DNA of 64,000 nucleotides from Ascidiimonas aurantiaca (GCF_037646345.1 NZ_JBBEWR010000001.1:124001-188000), one strand, 5' to 3'. Counted from the stretch's first letter, positions 53,440 to 62,606 are shown. Numbers and translations: made by a program. Notes: a model not told the origin generated them from the letters alone.

Positions 53440-54240
53440 TTATTTCCCTGCTTCAAGCAACTTTTTTACCAAAGTTTTTAACTCTTTGATCTCATGGGCC
53501 TGTTGATCAATTTCTTTTTGCTGTTGAATGGTGTATAGGGTAAGTTCTTCAGTTTTTTTAAGAAGATCCATATCCATTTTAGCCTGGAGTATGCCGTTTT
53601 CCTCAAATTCTTTGGCAGAAGGCATTTCAGGCAGATGGTTATTCTCTTCAATAAACTTTTCAAGTGCTTCTACGCTTCTAAGTTTATAATCTTTTTTAAA
53701 AACGTAATCGGGGGCAGGAACGTTCAGATCAATTTTTACTTCTTCTGCATGAATCTTTCCTTTTACGGTTAGTTTCATATCCGGATTAGTGGTGCCAATT
53801 CCTAAATATCCGTTTGCAGTTAATCGCATTTTCTCACTGGAACCTGTTCCAAAAACAATTTTCCCCAGTGAATTACTGGCAATTATATTTAGTCCGTTAG
53901 TATCGGCGCCCATGAGCCATGTTGAATTGGCCATCGTAAAATTCCCGAAATTAGGAACATGATTTTCATTATGATGTGCAAAATAGCCATATTTACCCCC
54001 TGTAGTTTGTTGCCCTATTAGTAATACTGCTCTTGCATTAGGAGCTGTACTTTGGTTTAAAATAAGAGCTGAAGTACTGCCATCGACATTTTTATTGATC
54101 TCAAGATGCCCGCCGGGAATGGTGGTGCCAATTCCCACATTATCGGTAGTCGTAAGGTTGGTTCCGTTATCGGTCCATTGTGCCAGTAAGGGGTAACTGG
54201 TTAAACACAAAAAAAGGCATACATAAAAGGTATTTTTCAT
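53440..54240 (-). CDS. Secreted coiled-coil, tail-fibre-like protein
   Basis: 266 residues from ATG 54240, which starts the signal peptide (MKNTFYVCLFLCLTSYPLLAQ); an upstream ATG would add 7 residues. The body has tail-fibre-like strands with VGIGTTIPGGHLEINKN and GYLGIGTTNPDMKLTVKG. The conserved segment LRSVEALEKFIEENNHLPEMP is common in Bacteroidota surface proteins, and a coiled coil forms the end. It is likely an exported adhesin- or fibre-like protein. No phage genes are near, so it is not a prophage remnant. Confidence 0.7.
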   Translation of the reverse strand: MKNTFYVCLFLCLTSYPLLAQWTDNGTNLTTTDNVGIGTTIPGGHLEINKNVDGSTSALILNQSTAPNARAVLLIGQQTTGGKYGYFAHHNENHVPNFGNFTMANSTWLMGADTNGLNIIASNSLGKIVFGTGSSEKMRLTANGYLGIGTTNPDMKLTVKGKIHAEEVKIDLNVPAPDYVFKKDYKLRSVEALEKFIEENNHLPEMPSAKEFEENGILQAKMDMDLLKKTEELTLYTIQQQKEIDQQAHEIKELKTLVKKLLEAGK

Positions 54241-54481
54241 AATAATTGGGTTACTTTTCACTAAAGAAAATTAAAGTTATTATTTGTTTTTTTTACCGAC
54301 TTTAAGATAGCACATTTTGAAAAAACACCCGATAAAACTTATCGGAATAAGGTTTCTGTTCTTTTAATTACAAAATGGCCTTATAAGGTGAAATGTGTAT
54401 GGATAATTTGAAAAGAATACGGCTTATATAATATGATCTCACAGGTTTTTAACAGGCTAAAATCTCTGAATAAGACTTTTA

Positions 54482-55288
54482 TTATTTAACCTTTTCTTTC
54501 ATTTTGACAGCTTTTTTAAAACGCATGTTCAGGAATTCTACCAGTAACGAAAATGCAATTGCGAAGTACAGATATCCCTTAGGAATAGCACCTATTTCCT
54601 GATCGAATACTTTAGCATGTGACAGGTGTGCCGACTCTGCAATAAGCATAAACCCAATGAGAATAAGAAAAGAAAGACCCAAAAGTTGCACTGAAGGATG
54701 CTTGTTGATAAATACCCGAACGGGGTTGGCAAATAACATCATAACAATGATAGATATGACCACTGCAGTTATCATAAGTACAAGAGCGTCATCCGGGTTT
54801 GGAGAGATCCCGTTGGTCATCCCTACGGCGGTTAGAATAGAGTCGATAGAAAAAATAAAATCGATAATAATTATTTGAACAATGGCTCTGGAGAGTGAGT
54901 CAATTTTTTTACTTTTTATTTCTTCTTCATCATGGCGCGGTATCTCAACCTTTTCATGGATCTCGGATGTACTTTTGTAAATAAGAAACAACCCTCCCAA
55001 AAGTAAGATAAGACCCTGCCAGCTTACCCCAATAGTGAGCCAGGAAGTTTCAATATGGTAAAAAGGTTCCTTTAAACTTACCAGGAACGATATCCCAAAC
55101 AACAAAAGAATACGCTGTAGCATAGCCAGCAGTAAACCTATATTTGTGGCTTTTCGCTGTTGCGAAGGCGGGAGTTTATTGGCAGCGATAGAAATAAAAA
55201 CAATGTTGTCAATGCCTAATACAATTTCCAGAAAAGTAAGAGTTAGTAATGCTACCCAGGCATCGGGGCTGGTAAAAATCTCTAACAT
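54482..55288 (-). CDS. TerC family membrane protein
   Basis: 268 residues, seven to eight membrane segments. The TerC signatures EIVLGIDNIVFISI (about 20-33) and DFIFSIDSILTAVGM, each with an aspartate in a membrane helix, are clear. Family members affect tellurite resistance or divalent metal (Mn) homeostasis. It starts 1 bp behind the small lipoprotein gene upstream, so both are in one unit. Confidence 0.9.
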   Translation of the reverse strand: MLEIFTSPDAWVALLTLTFLEIVLGIDNIVFISIAANKLPPSQQRKATNIGLLLAMLQRILLLFGISFLVSLKEPFYHIETSWLTIGVSWQGLILLLGGLFLIYKSTSEIHEKVEIPRHDEEEIKSKKIDSLSRAIVQIIIIDFIFSIDSILTAVGMTNGISPNPDDALVLMITAVVISIIVMMLFANPVRVFINKHPSVQLLGLSFLILIGFMLIAESAHLSHAKVFDQEIGAIPKGYLYFAIAFSLLVEFLNMRFKKAVKMKEKVK

Positions 55289-55289
55289 T

Positions 55290-55667
55290 TTATTTCACGA
55301 TTTTTGCGGTACCTCTTTGCTTGTTTTTGAGATCACCTACAATATTATATTCAAATGTATAAGAATCTTTTGTGGTAAACAATATTTCTACATGTACTGC
55401 TTTTTGATCAGATAGGGTAACCGGGTTACGTTTTCGTAAAATAAATTCGCAGTCATTGATCCATCGTACGGAAGAAGTATCAACAGTATCTTCCAGCCAG
55501 CTTATTTCTATAGAATCACTTCGATAAAAAATATCGGTACGTTCTTTTCCTTCCAGGGTATAGGTAAATGAAAATTTTCCTGTTTTAAAATCTTCACAGT
55601 TTCGTTCGGGTTGATAACAGGAAGCCATAAAAACAAAAGGTAAGAAATAGAGTACTTTTTTGAACAT
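55290..55667 (-). CDS. Small lipoprotein, unknown
   Basis: 125 residues from ATG 55667; an upstream TTG is unlikely. Lipobox VFMASCYQPE. The mature part looks like a single beta-sandwich (FSFTYTLEGKERTDIFYRSDSIEISW). A few database relatives carry an unsupported topoisomerase label. It precedes terC by 1 bp and follows the XRE regulator by 30 bp. Confidence 0.65.
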   Translation of the reverse strand: MFKKVLYFLPFVFMASCYQPERNCEDFKTGKFSFTYTLEGKERTDIFYRSDSIEISWLEDTVDTSSVRWINDCEFILRKRNPVTLSDQKAVHVEILFTTKDSYTFEYNIVGDLKNKQRGTAKIVK

Positions 55668-55697
55668 TTTGATTTTTTTCAAAAATACGGAATAAAA

Positions 55698-56144
55698 TCA
55701 GTTTTGGTAATTACGGAAAGTACCATCTTTATAAAAAACGATCACACGTTCAATTTCTGAACTGTGTTCTTTATGAATGTTTTCTTCAGTTGTTTTTTTA
55801 AGCACAGACTTTTCAGGAGTAATAGAAGCAGAAGGCTCGGGAGATCTAATTTGTGTAAAAAGATCTGAGCCTGCAGATGTAAGGTCGGGAGGTGCAGGGG
55901 GCGCTATTTTTTTTTCGACAGTAGGAAATGTGCCTTTACCCATTAACAGCCAATAGAGATCTACTTCCGGAAAAGCCTCTATAATTTTCATGATGAAATC
56001 TAAACTTGGCTTGTTCCTTCCCGAAATAATATGAGAAATGGAAGAACGTTGCACACCTACTTTATCGGCAAAAGCGGATGCCGATAGTTCATAATACCCG
56101 ATGATTTTTTCGAGTCTTTTTGGAAATTTCGTGTCGTTTACCAT
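55698..56144 (-). CDS. XRE-family transcriptional regulator
   Basis: 148 residues from ATG 56144; an upstream TTG is rejected. Residues about 9-67 are a Cro/C1-type helix-turn-helix (SASAFADKVGVQRSSISHIISGRNKPSLDFIMKI). The rest is a Pro/Ser-rich linker and a short C-terminal end (RVIVFYKDGTFRNYQN). The start codon lies within one of several TTTACA/TGTAAA repeats shared with the M14 peptidase promoter, so it probably represses itself and the peptidase. Confidence 0.85.
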   Translation of the reverse strand: MVNDTKFPKRLEKIIGYYELSASAFADKVGVQRSSISHIISGRNKPSLDFIMKIIEAFPEVDLYWLLMGKGTFPTVEKKIAPPAPPDLTSAGSDLFTQIRSPEPSASITPEKSVLKKTTEENIHKEHSSEIERVIVFYKDGTFRNYQN

Positions 56145-56202
56145 TGTAAACAAATACTGTTATGTAACATGTTTACAAATGTATAAAAAAAGTTGTAAAC
56201 AA
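56144..56202 (-). promoter_or_regulatory. Left operator cluster at the XRE gene, over its -10 box
   Basis: Repeats of the half-site TGTAAA/TTTACA: TTGTAAACAA (56144-56153), TTTACAAATGTA (56172-56183) and TTGTAAACAA (56193-56202). On the minus strand the middle one contains TACATTTG (56183-56176), a -10 box for the regulator. Confidence 0.7.
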
Positions 56203-56358
56203 GTAACAACAGGATGTATAAGATCAGAATAGAGTTAAATTAATAGTTTATTTAATGTCATTTAAAACATTGATAATAAATATTTTAGAAATTATTTTAA
56301 ATTGCGAACAAAATAAGTGTGAATACAGAGACAAAACAAGTATTATTAAAAAGCAAAA

Positions 56359-56436
56359 ATGTTTACATAAATAAACTAAACTTCGAAAAAAGATGTTTAC
56401 AAATGTAAATAATAGAGTTGTTACATTTGTAAACAA
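56359..56436 (+). promoter_or_regulatory. Right operator cluster at the M14 peptidase gene, over its -10 box
   Basis: The same half-sites recur: TTTACAT near 56362, TTTACAAATGTAAA (56396-56409) and GTTACATTTGTAAACAA (56420-56436). The last contains TACATTTG (56422-56429), a -10 box for the gene at 56450. Between the two clusters (56203-56358) I see no gene. Confidence 0.7.
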
Positions 56437-56449
56437 AGAAAAAGCGATC

Positions 56450-57577
56450 ATGTTTACTCCATTGTTTAAAATATACAAAGAGCAAAGTCTGGCAGGGCGT
56501 TACGTTTCACCTGTACATATAGAACAAGTGGTTACCCGGTTAAAAAAAGTGGTTCCTTTTTTTCATGTGGGAACTTCACTTAAGGGGTATCCTATTTTAA
56601 AATTTGTTATAGGTTCCGGTTCGAAAAAGATATTGATATGGTCTCAAATGCATGGTAATGAATCAACCACTACAAAAGCTGTTTTTGATACTATAAATTA
56701 TATACTGTCAGATACGCCGCAGGCATTACAAATACGCCGCGAGTGTGAGTTACATATTCTCCCTATGCTTAATCCGGATGGGGCTATGGCTTACACCCGG
56801 GTAAACAGTGCCGGGATTGATCTTAATCGGGACGCTCAGGCCCTTACACAACCCGAAAGCAGGGTTTTGTTAGACATATATGCCCGTGAAAAACCTGATT
56901 ATTGTTTTAATATGCACGATCAACGAACTATTTTTGGTGTGGGCTCTACCAATAAGCCGGCTACGGTTTCGTTTCTTACACCTGCTGCCGATGCATCTAC
57001 GGCCATCACCCCGGAACGAAAAATATCTATGGAGCTTATTGTTATGATGAATAAAGAACTTCAGAAATCTATACCCGGGCAGGTGGGCCGTTATGATGAT
57101 ACCTTTAATATAAACTGTATGGGAGATACTTTTCAAAATGCAGGAACTCCTACGGTTTTGTTTGAAGCAGGACATTATCCTGATGACTACCAACGTGAAA
57201 AAACCCGTGAACTTCTCTTTCTCGCACTCATAAAAGCTTTCTCAGGCATTGCATCTAATGAAATTACAGGGAGATCTTACAAGGCGTATTTTGATATTCC
57301 TGAAAACCGAAAATCTTTTTTTGACGTACTTATTAAAAGAGTTCCCGTAATGGTTGAAAATGAAGTAAATTATCTTGATATGGGTATTTTATACAAGGAA
57401 AACCTAAAAGATAATGCTGTAGAGTGGGTGCCTTATCTTGATAAAACAGGCGATTTGTCTTCTTTTTTCGGGCATGTTGAGTTTGATGCGGAAACCGAAA
57501 GTCTCTTTCCCTTGAAAAAGAGTAAAATAGATGAAACAGAACTGATAGGGTTATTGAAAAAATTACAGAAATCTTAA
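56450..57577 (+). CDS. M14 family zinc carboxypeptidase
   Basis: 375 residues from ATG 56450. An earlier in-frame ATG at 56393 lies upstream of the -10 box and inside an operator repeat, so it is rejected. Zinc ligands are H69 and E71 in QMHGNES and H156 in FNMHDQR; the catalytic glutamate is E239 in FEAGHYP. No signal peptide, so it acts in the cytosol, possibly on peptidoglycan-derived or other peptides. Divergent from the XRE regulator and probably controlled by it. Confidence 0.9.
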   Translation: MFTPLFKIYKEQSLAGRYVSPVHIEQVVTRLKKVVPFFHVGTSLKGYPILKFVIGSGSKKILIWSQMHGNESTTTKAVFDTINYILSDTPQALQIRRECELHILPMLNPDGAMAYTRVNSAGIDLNRDAQALTQPESRVLLDIYAREKPDYCFNMHDQRTIFGVGSTNKPATVSFLTPAADASTAITPERKISMELIVMMNKELQKSIPGQVGRYDDTFNINCMGDTFQNAGTPTVLFEAGHYPDDYQREKTRELLFLALIKAFSGIASNEITGRSYKAYFDIPENRKSFFDVLIKRVPVMVENEVNYLDMGILYKENLKDNAVEWVPYLDKTGDLSSFFGHVEFDAETESLFPLKKSKIDETELIGLLKKLQKS

Positions 57578-57643
57578 TGGTTTATTAACAAAATATGTGT
57601 TTATTAACAGCATATTATTCGATTTTTTTTGTTTTTTTTGCAT

Positions 57644-57658
57644 AATCTTTAAAAGATT
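57644..57658 (+). promoter_or_regulatory. 7-1-7 inverted repeat before the Lrp gene
   Basis: AATCTTT (57644-57650), a single A, then AAAGATT (57652-57658), ending 8 bp before ATG 57667. A likely autoregulatory operator or a small mRNA hairpin. Confidence 0.45.
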
Positions 57659-57666
57659 CGTTAGAC

Positions 57667-58146
57667 ATGGCAAAATTTAAACTAGACGATGTAGATCATC
57701 AAATTCTCGACATGCTTATTGATAATACCCGTACACCTTTCACGGATATTGCAAAAAAATTACTCATTTCTGCAGGTACGGTACATGTTCGAGTAAAAAA
57801 AATGGAAGATGCAGGTATCATTAAGGGTTCTTCTTTAACTTTAGACTATGTGAAGTTGGGATATTCCTTTATTGCATATGTAGGGATCTTTCTGGAAAAA
57901 ACACACCAGACCAAATTTGTGTTGGAACGGTTAAACGAGATTCCGTATATTACAGTTGCGCATATCACTACAGGAAAATTTAATATTTTCTGTAAAATAC
58001 GTGCCCGGGACACCAAACATGCAAAAGACATCATTTTTAGAATAGATGATATAGACGGTGTTTCACGTACGGAAACTATGATATCTCTGGAGGAAAGTAT
58101 TAACGATAAGAAACGTTTAATGCATTCTATTTTTAATGAGATGTAG
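57667..58146 (+). CDS. Lrp/AsnC family transcriptional regulator
   Basis: 159 residues. N-terminal winged helix (residues about 5-60, LDDVDHQILDMLIDNTRTPFTDIAKKL with recognition helix SAGTVHVRVKKMEDAG) and a C-terminal RAM effector domain (about 70-155). These regulators sense amino acids. Targets unknown; a terminator and the PEP carboxylase gene follow. A symmetric repeat lies just before the start. Confidence 0.93.
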   Translation: MAKFKLDDVDHQILDMLIDNTRTPFTDIAKKLLISAGTVHVRVKKMEDAGIIKGSSLTLDYVKLGYSFIAYVGIFLEKTHQTKFVLERLNEIPYITVAHITTGKFNIFCKIRARDTKHAKDIIFRIDDIDGVSRTETMISLEESINDKKRLMHSIFNEM

Positions 58147-58176
58147 CGAGGGAATAAATAATTAAAAAATATTGAG

Positions 58177-58210
58177 ACCCTTTCATCGATAATCGTGAAA
58201 GGGTTTTTTT
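58177..58210 (+). terminator. Strong terminator between the Lrp gene and ppc
   Basis: ACCCTTTCA (58177-58185) pairs with TGAAAGGGT (58196-58204), extended by CGA/TCG, followed by Ts; only 20 bp precede ppc. Confidence 0.8.
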
Positions 58211-58229
58211 ACCACTTACAAGTAGCACC

Positions 58230-60818
58230 ATGCTTAGAAAACCAAGAATTGATCGTTTTAACGAAAGTGTACTCTCCAGGTTTCAGATATACAACAGCAT
58301 CTTTATGACCCTTCCTTTTGATACGATAAGTAATACAGGGGTGTTGTTGCCACTTTTTAGTGAACTTTGTGAGAAAGGATATAACAATAAAAAGAATCCT
58401 TCTGAGATTGTGAACTTATTTTTTGAAAAATATCTTGAGAACCCTTCAGAAAGTGAAAAACAAGAGCTTTTGTTCCGTTTTATACAGTATATAGAACGGG
58501 AGGTTGTATTATTTGATGCGATAGAAGACGCTTCTTTTTCGGTAGTGAACCACATGGATGGGCATGGTACACTAAGGAGTATTAAAGAAAAGGCAGAAGC
58601 TGAGAATAAAAAGCATGAGCTGCAGGAGTATCTTACTTCTTTTAAAGTGCGTACAGTGTTAACCGCACACCCTACCCAGTTTTACCCGGGACCTGTTCTG
58701 GGGATCATAACCGACCTTTCGGAGGCTATAAAAGCCAATGACCTTATCTTAATTAAAAAGCTTCTTGCGCAATTGGGCAAGACCCCTTTTTTCAAAAAAG
58801 AAAAGCCAACACCTTATGATGAAGCGGTAAGCTTGATCTGGTATCTTGAAAATGTTTTTTATCATGCCGGCAGCAAAATCTTCACCTATATTCAAAACAA
58901 TATTTTTGAAAATACAGAACTGAATAATGAAATAGTGAGTCTGGGTTTCTGGCCGGGAGGTGACCGCGACGGTAATCCGTTCGTTACTACAGAAACTACA
59001 TTGAAAGTAGCGCAAAGGCTTCGAATTACTATTTTGAAGAATTACTATCGGGACGTAAGAAAGCTTAAACGAAGAATTACTTTTAAGGTAGTTGATAAGC
59101 TATTGGCCGATCTTGAAATAAAGTTGTATCAGAGTGCTTTTGGAAAAAAGGCCTCTATGGTGATCACCAAAAAAGAATTTCTGGAAAGCCTGCTAAAAAT
59201 TCGTGCCATTATTGTGTCTGAACATCAGTCGCTGTTTGTAGAAGAGCTGGATGAACTTATAAACAAAGTAAAACTGTTTGGCTTTCATTTTGCCAGTTTG
59301 GATATACGGCAAGATTCCAGAGTACATGATTACGTATTTAAAGCTATTGTAGATGAGACCCAAAAGGCAGACCTAGATGTTTTTCCTCCTGATTATCATG
59401 AAATGGATGCTGAAAAAAAAATAGAGGTTTTAAGTAAAGTAAACGGAGACCTTGACTTTACCATCTTTACAGACGAGGTTGTTCTTAATACACTGGAGTC
59501 TATTACTGCAATGAAATCTGTACAAAAAAGCAACGGTGAGTTAGGGTGTAACCGATATATTATAAGTAACAATCAGAGTGTTTTAAATGTAATGGAAGTA
59601 TTTGCCATGATGCGATTATGTGATTGGAAGCACCCTACGGCAGATATAGTTCCTTTATTTGAAACGGTAGATGATTTGCGGGTAGCTCATAAAGTGATGG
59701 AAGCACTTTATACTAATGTGGCGTATGCAGCTCACCTGAAGCGCAGAGGTAATCAACAAACGGTAATGTTAGGTTTTTCAGATGGCACAAAAGACGGGGG
59801 GTACCTCATGGCTAACTGGAGTATTTTTAAAGCAAAAGAAGCGTTAACCGAAATATCGAGAACACACGGAATAAAAGTAATATTTTTTGATGGTAGAGGA
59901 GGGCCTCCTGCACGGGGAGGAGGAAAAACACATCAGTTTTACGCATCTTTGGGTGATACTATTGAGGCCCGTGAAATTCAGCTCACTATACAGGGGCAAA
60001 CCATTAGCTCTAATTTTGGAACACTGCAAAGTTGCCAGTACAATCTGGAGCAATTACTAAGTTCCGGTATTATAAATGAAGTTTTTAAACCAGAAACGAG
60101 TCATTCGCTTTCCGATGATGACCGTGCTACCATGCAAAAACTGGCAGATATTAGTTATGATGCATATACCCGATTTAAGGAACATCCAAAATTTATTCCT
60201 TATCTGGAGCATATGAGTACTCTAAAGTATTATGCCAAAACGAACATTGGGAGCCGGCCTTCCAAAAGAGGAAAATCAGATAAACTGGTGTTTTCTGATT
60301 TGCGGGCTATACCTTTTGTAGGAAGCTGGAGCCAGCTTAAACAAAATGTTCCAGGGTTTTACGGGGTAGGATATGCCATAGCATCTCTTATTGATCAGGG
60401 GGATTTTGAAAAGATACGTGCCTTATATAAAAACTCTGCTTTTTTCAGAACACTGCTGGAAAATAGTATGATGAGCCTTTGCAAATCGTTTTTCCAACTC
60501 ACAGCATATATGCGGGAGGATAAAGAATTTGGGGATTTCTGGACCTTGATCTATGAGGAGTACTTGCGTAGCACCGAAATGATCCTTAAAGTTACGGGAT
60601 ACAAAGAACTCATGGAAGATTCCAAAACCATGCGCGCCTCTATCGAGGTACGTGAAAAAATTGTTTTACCGTTACTTACTATTCAACAATATGCGCTACG
60701 CAAAATACAGGAAATCAATTCATCAGAGCCTATTGATAAGAAACAGATAGAAATCTATGAAAAAATGGTAACCCGATCACTCTTTGGTAATATTAACGCC
60801 AGTAGAAACTCTGCATAA
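58230..60818 (+). CDS. ppc: Phosphoenolpyruvate carboxylase, divergent form
   Basis: 862 residues, near the usual PEP carboxylase length. It fixes bicarbonate onto PEP to give oxaloacetate. The catalytic His is in LTAHPTQF (about H147; the usual Glu after HPT is Gln here), and GGDRDGNPFV is intact. The usual FHGRGG...GRGG loop reads FFDGRGGPPARGGG (about 552-565), so the histidine is Asp, and the C-terminus ends in SRNSA instead of the near-universal QNTG. Activity is likely but not certain. No promoter is visible in the 83 bp behind the Lrp gene. Confidence 0.88.
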   Translation: MLRKPRIDRFNESVLSRFQIYNSIFMTLPFDTISNTGVLLPLFSELCEKGYNNKKNPSEIVNLFFEKYLENPSESEKQELLFRFIQYIEREVVLFDAIEDASFSVVNHMDGHGTLRSIKEKAEAENKKHELQEYLTSFKVRTVLTAHPTQFYPGPVLGIITDLSEAIKANDLILIKKLLAQLGKTPFFKKEKPTPYDEAVSLIWYLENVFYHAGSKIFTYIQNNIFENTELNNEIVSLGFWPGGDRDGNPFVTTETTLKVAQRLRITILKNYYRDVRKLKRRITFKVVDKLLADLEIKLYQSAFGKKASMVITKKEFLESLLKIRAIIVSEHQSLFVEELDELINKVKLFGFHFASLDIRQDSRVHDYVFKAIVDETQKADLDVFPPDYHEMDAEKKIEVLSKVNGDLDFTIFTDEVVLNTLESITAMKSVQKSNGELGCNRYIISNNQSVLNVMEVFAMMRLCDWKHPTADIVPLFETVDDLRVAHKVMEALYTNVAYAAHLKRRGNQQTVMLGFSDGTKDGGYLMANWSIFKAKEALTEISRTHGIKVIFFDGRGGPPARGGGKTHQFYASLGDTIEAREIQLTIQGQTISSNFGTLQSCQYNLEQLLSSGIINEVFKPETSHSLSDDDRATMQKLADISYDAYTRFKEHPKFIPYLEHMSTLKYYAKTNIGSRPSKRGKSDKLVFSDLRAIPFVGSWSQLKQNVPGFYGVGYAIASLIDQGDFEKIRALYKNSAFFRTLLENSMMSLCKSFFQLTAYMREDKEFGDFWTLIYEEYLRSTEMILKVTGYKELMEDSKTMRASIEVREKIVLPLLTIQQYALRKIQEINSSEPIDKKQIEIYEKMVTRSLFGNINASRNSA

Positions 60819-60830
60819 TATACTGTAGTA

Positions 60831-60859
60831 AAAAAGAACCCGGAAAGGGTTCTTTTTTT
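60831..60859 (+). terminator. Terminator of ppc
   Basis: AAAAAGAACCC (60831-60841) pairs with GGGTTCTTTTT (60847-60857), then Ts. Confidence 0.8.
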
Positions 60860-60881
60860 GTTTTAAATCATTGGCAGAGAG

Positions 60882-61187
60882 TTAATCTGTGTCATCATCT
60901 GTATCTTCTATGTCTATCTGTTCCGTATTTATGTTTTCATCGGGAGAAGTGGTGAAATCATCATCATCATCTTCGTCAAAATTCTCCATTGAGTAGGCAA
61001 GTCGGGTACTTACCTTAACCAGATATATAGCATCTTCCGAACGAACTTCGATTGCTTCAATAGCTTCATTCTTTGAATTTTTAAAATGGATGATATCATC
61101 ATCTCCATAGCCATCGGGAAACTTTTCCACCAGAAGTGAAAGGATTTCAGTGGTAAGTTTTTTATAGTCAACAATTACACGTTTCAT
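60882..61187 (-). CDS. Small acidic protein of unknown function
   Basis: 101 residues. A compact first part (MKRVIVDYKKLTTEILSLLV ... DAIYLVKVSTRLAY) with predicted beta-strands, then an Asp/Glu-rich, disordered tail (about 68-101). No signal or membrane segment. I know similar small proteins in Flavobacteria but no function. The 255-bp gap to aroB (61188-61442) is AT-rich and shows nothing I can support. Confidence 0.65.
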   Translation of the reverse strand: MKRVIVDYKKLTTEILSLLVEKFPDGYGDDDIIHFKNSKNEAIEAIEVRSEDAIYLVKVSTRLAYSMENFDEDDDDDFTTSPDENINTEQIDIEDTDDDTD

Positions 61188-61442
61188 GGTTAAGTCATTA
61201 TTCTAAAAACTAATGTAATTAAAAATACCATTTTTTTCAGAAAACATATGTTATTTTTTTGTGAGTTTAAAGAGTGTAATAATGATGATATTATGACCGC
61301 ACAATCCCGGTTTATATGAAATACATATATGGGAAATACCGTCTTTAGTTAAGAAAAACAGTAGCCTCTTGGCTTTATGTTAATGTGAAGAACCAATAAG
61401 ACATCTATGGTTAAGCTCTTTCATATTAGCAGATAATTATAC

Positions 61443-62513
61443 TTAAGTAAGATAAAACTGAAATGCTTGCTGTATGAGCGAATGTGATGCCTGATGGTCA
61501 ATTTGTGCTTTTCCGGTTTTTTCCAGCATGACAAAATTTATACGGCCATAAGCGTTTTTTTTGTCGTATTTCATAAATTCAATAATCTCTGCTATTTCCT
61601 TTTCGGTAAAAACTATTTTGTCAAACCATGAAAGAAAAACGTCTTTGATCTCTTTTGTTTCTTGTTCTGAAAGGTTGGTAGTTTTTGAAGAGAGAAAAGA
61701 TTCGAGAATGATGCCTATGGCAATAGCTTCGCCATGCAGTAAAGTTTCCCTGTTTTCATTTTGAAGAAGATACGATTCAATGGCATGCCCTAGAGTGTGC
61801 CCAAAATTTAGTATTTTTCTTAATCCTTTTTCATAGGGATCCAACGTTACCACTTTGTTTTTAATGGTTATGGACTCATGTATAAGTTCAACGGGAATTG
61901 CATGATTGGTGAGGTCTATACCTTTGAGCTTTTCCCAGTGTTCCCTGTCATAGATCAAACCGTGTTTCAACATTTCAGTAAACCCGCTTCGTATTTGTCT
62001 GGCAGGGAGCGATTCGAGAAGCAGCGTATTAATTAGTACCATAGCGGGCAGTTGAATAACACCTACCTGGTTTTTTAACATCCCCAGATCAATACCTGTT
62101 TTTCCACCTACTGAAGCATCTACCATAGCGAGCAGGGTAGTAGGAACATTTATAAAAGCCATACCTCTCATAAAAGTAGCAGCTACAAAACCACCCAGGT
62201 CTGTTATAACACCACCTCCAAGGTTGATCATCAGGCTTTTACGATTTGCGCCCAATTCGGATAGAGCTTCCCAAACCCCCGTACAGGTATGTATGTTTTT
62301 GTTTTCTTCTCCAGACTCTATTTCAATGATCTCAATAGTAATTTCAGTGACTATTTGACTAAGGAAGAAAGGGAGGCAGTATTCATGAGTATTCTCATCT
62401 ACCAGAACGAAAATACCAGAGGGTTGGGTATTCTGAATATAGGCGTTAAGTTGAACAAAACCTTCTTCGTTAAAATGTATATTACACCCCTTGGTGGATA
62501 TTGTTTCCGGCAT
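61443..62513 (-). CDS. aroB: 3-dehydroquinate synthase
   Basis: 356 residues. NAD-binding GGGVITDLGGFVAATFMRG (about 99-117), substrate lysine in VDASVGGKTGID, and zinc ligands E and H in RSGFTEMLKHG, LNFGHTLGHAIE and LHGEAIAIG are all present. It converts DAHP to dehydroquinate in the shikimate pathway. Stands alone, divergent from the proline dehydrogenase gene. Length is normal. Confidence 0.95.
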   Translation of the reverse strand: MPETISTKGCNIHFNEEGFVQLNAYIQNTQPSGIFVLVDENTHEYCLPFFLSQIVTEITIEIIEIESGEENKNIHTCTGVWEALSELGANRKSLMINLGGGVITDLGGFVAATFMRGMAFINVPTTLLAMVDASVGGKTGIDLGMLKNQVGVIQLPAMVLINTLLLESLPARQIRSGFTEMLKHGLIYDREHWEKLKGIDLTNHAIPVELIHESITIKNKVVTLDPYEKGLRKILNFGHTLGHAIESYLLQNENRETLLHGEAIAIGIILESFLSSKTTNLSEQETKEIKDVFLSWFDKIVFTEKEIAEIIEFMKYDKKNAYGRINFVMLEKTGKAQIDHQASHSLIQQAFQFYLT

Positions 62514-62579
62514 GAAATGTGTTGTTATTTAAGACTGACAAATTAAAAACATTTTCTCTAAAAATTGAACATTCCATAG

Positions 62580-62587
62580 TATATTTG
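62580..62587 (+). promoter_or_regulatory. -10 box of the proline dehydrogenase gene
   Basis: TATATTTG fits the consensus, 19 bp before ATG 62607, so the leader is very short. Confidence 0.5.
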
Positions 62588-62606
62588 CACATCCTTTTGT
62601 TATTAC

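Noticed and set aside
53440..54240. Tail-fibre-like protein as a sign of a prophage.
   Set aside because: It has a signal peptide and no other phage gene is near; such proteins are common in Flavobacterial surfaces.
56393..56449. An earlier ATG start for the M14 peptidase.
   Set aside because: It lies upstream of the -10 box and within an operator repeat, and the added residues are encoded by those repeats.
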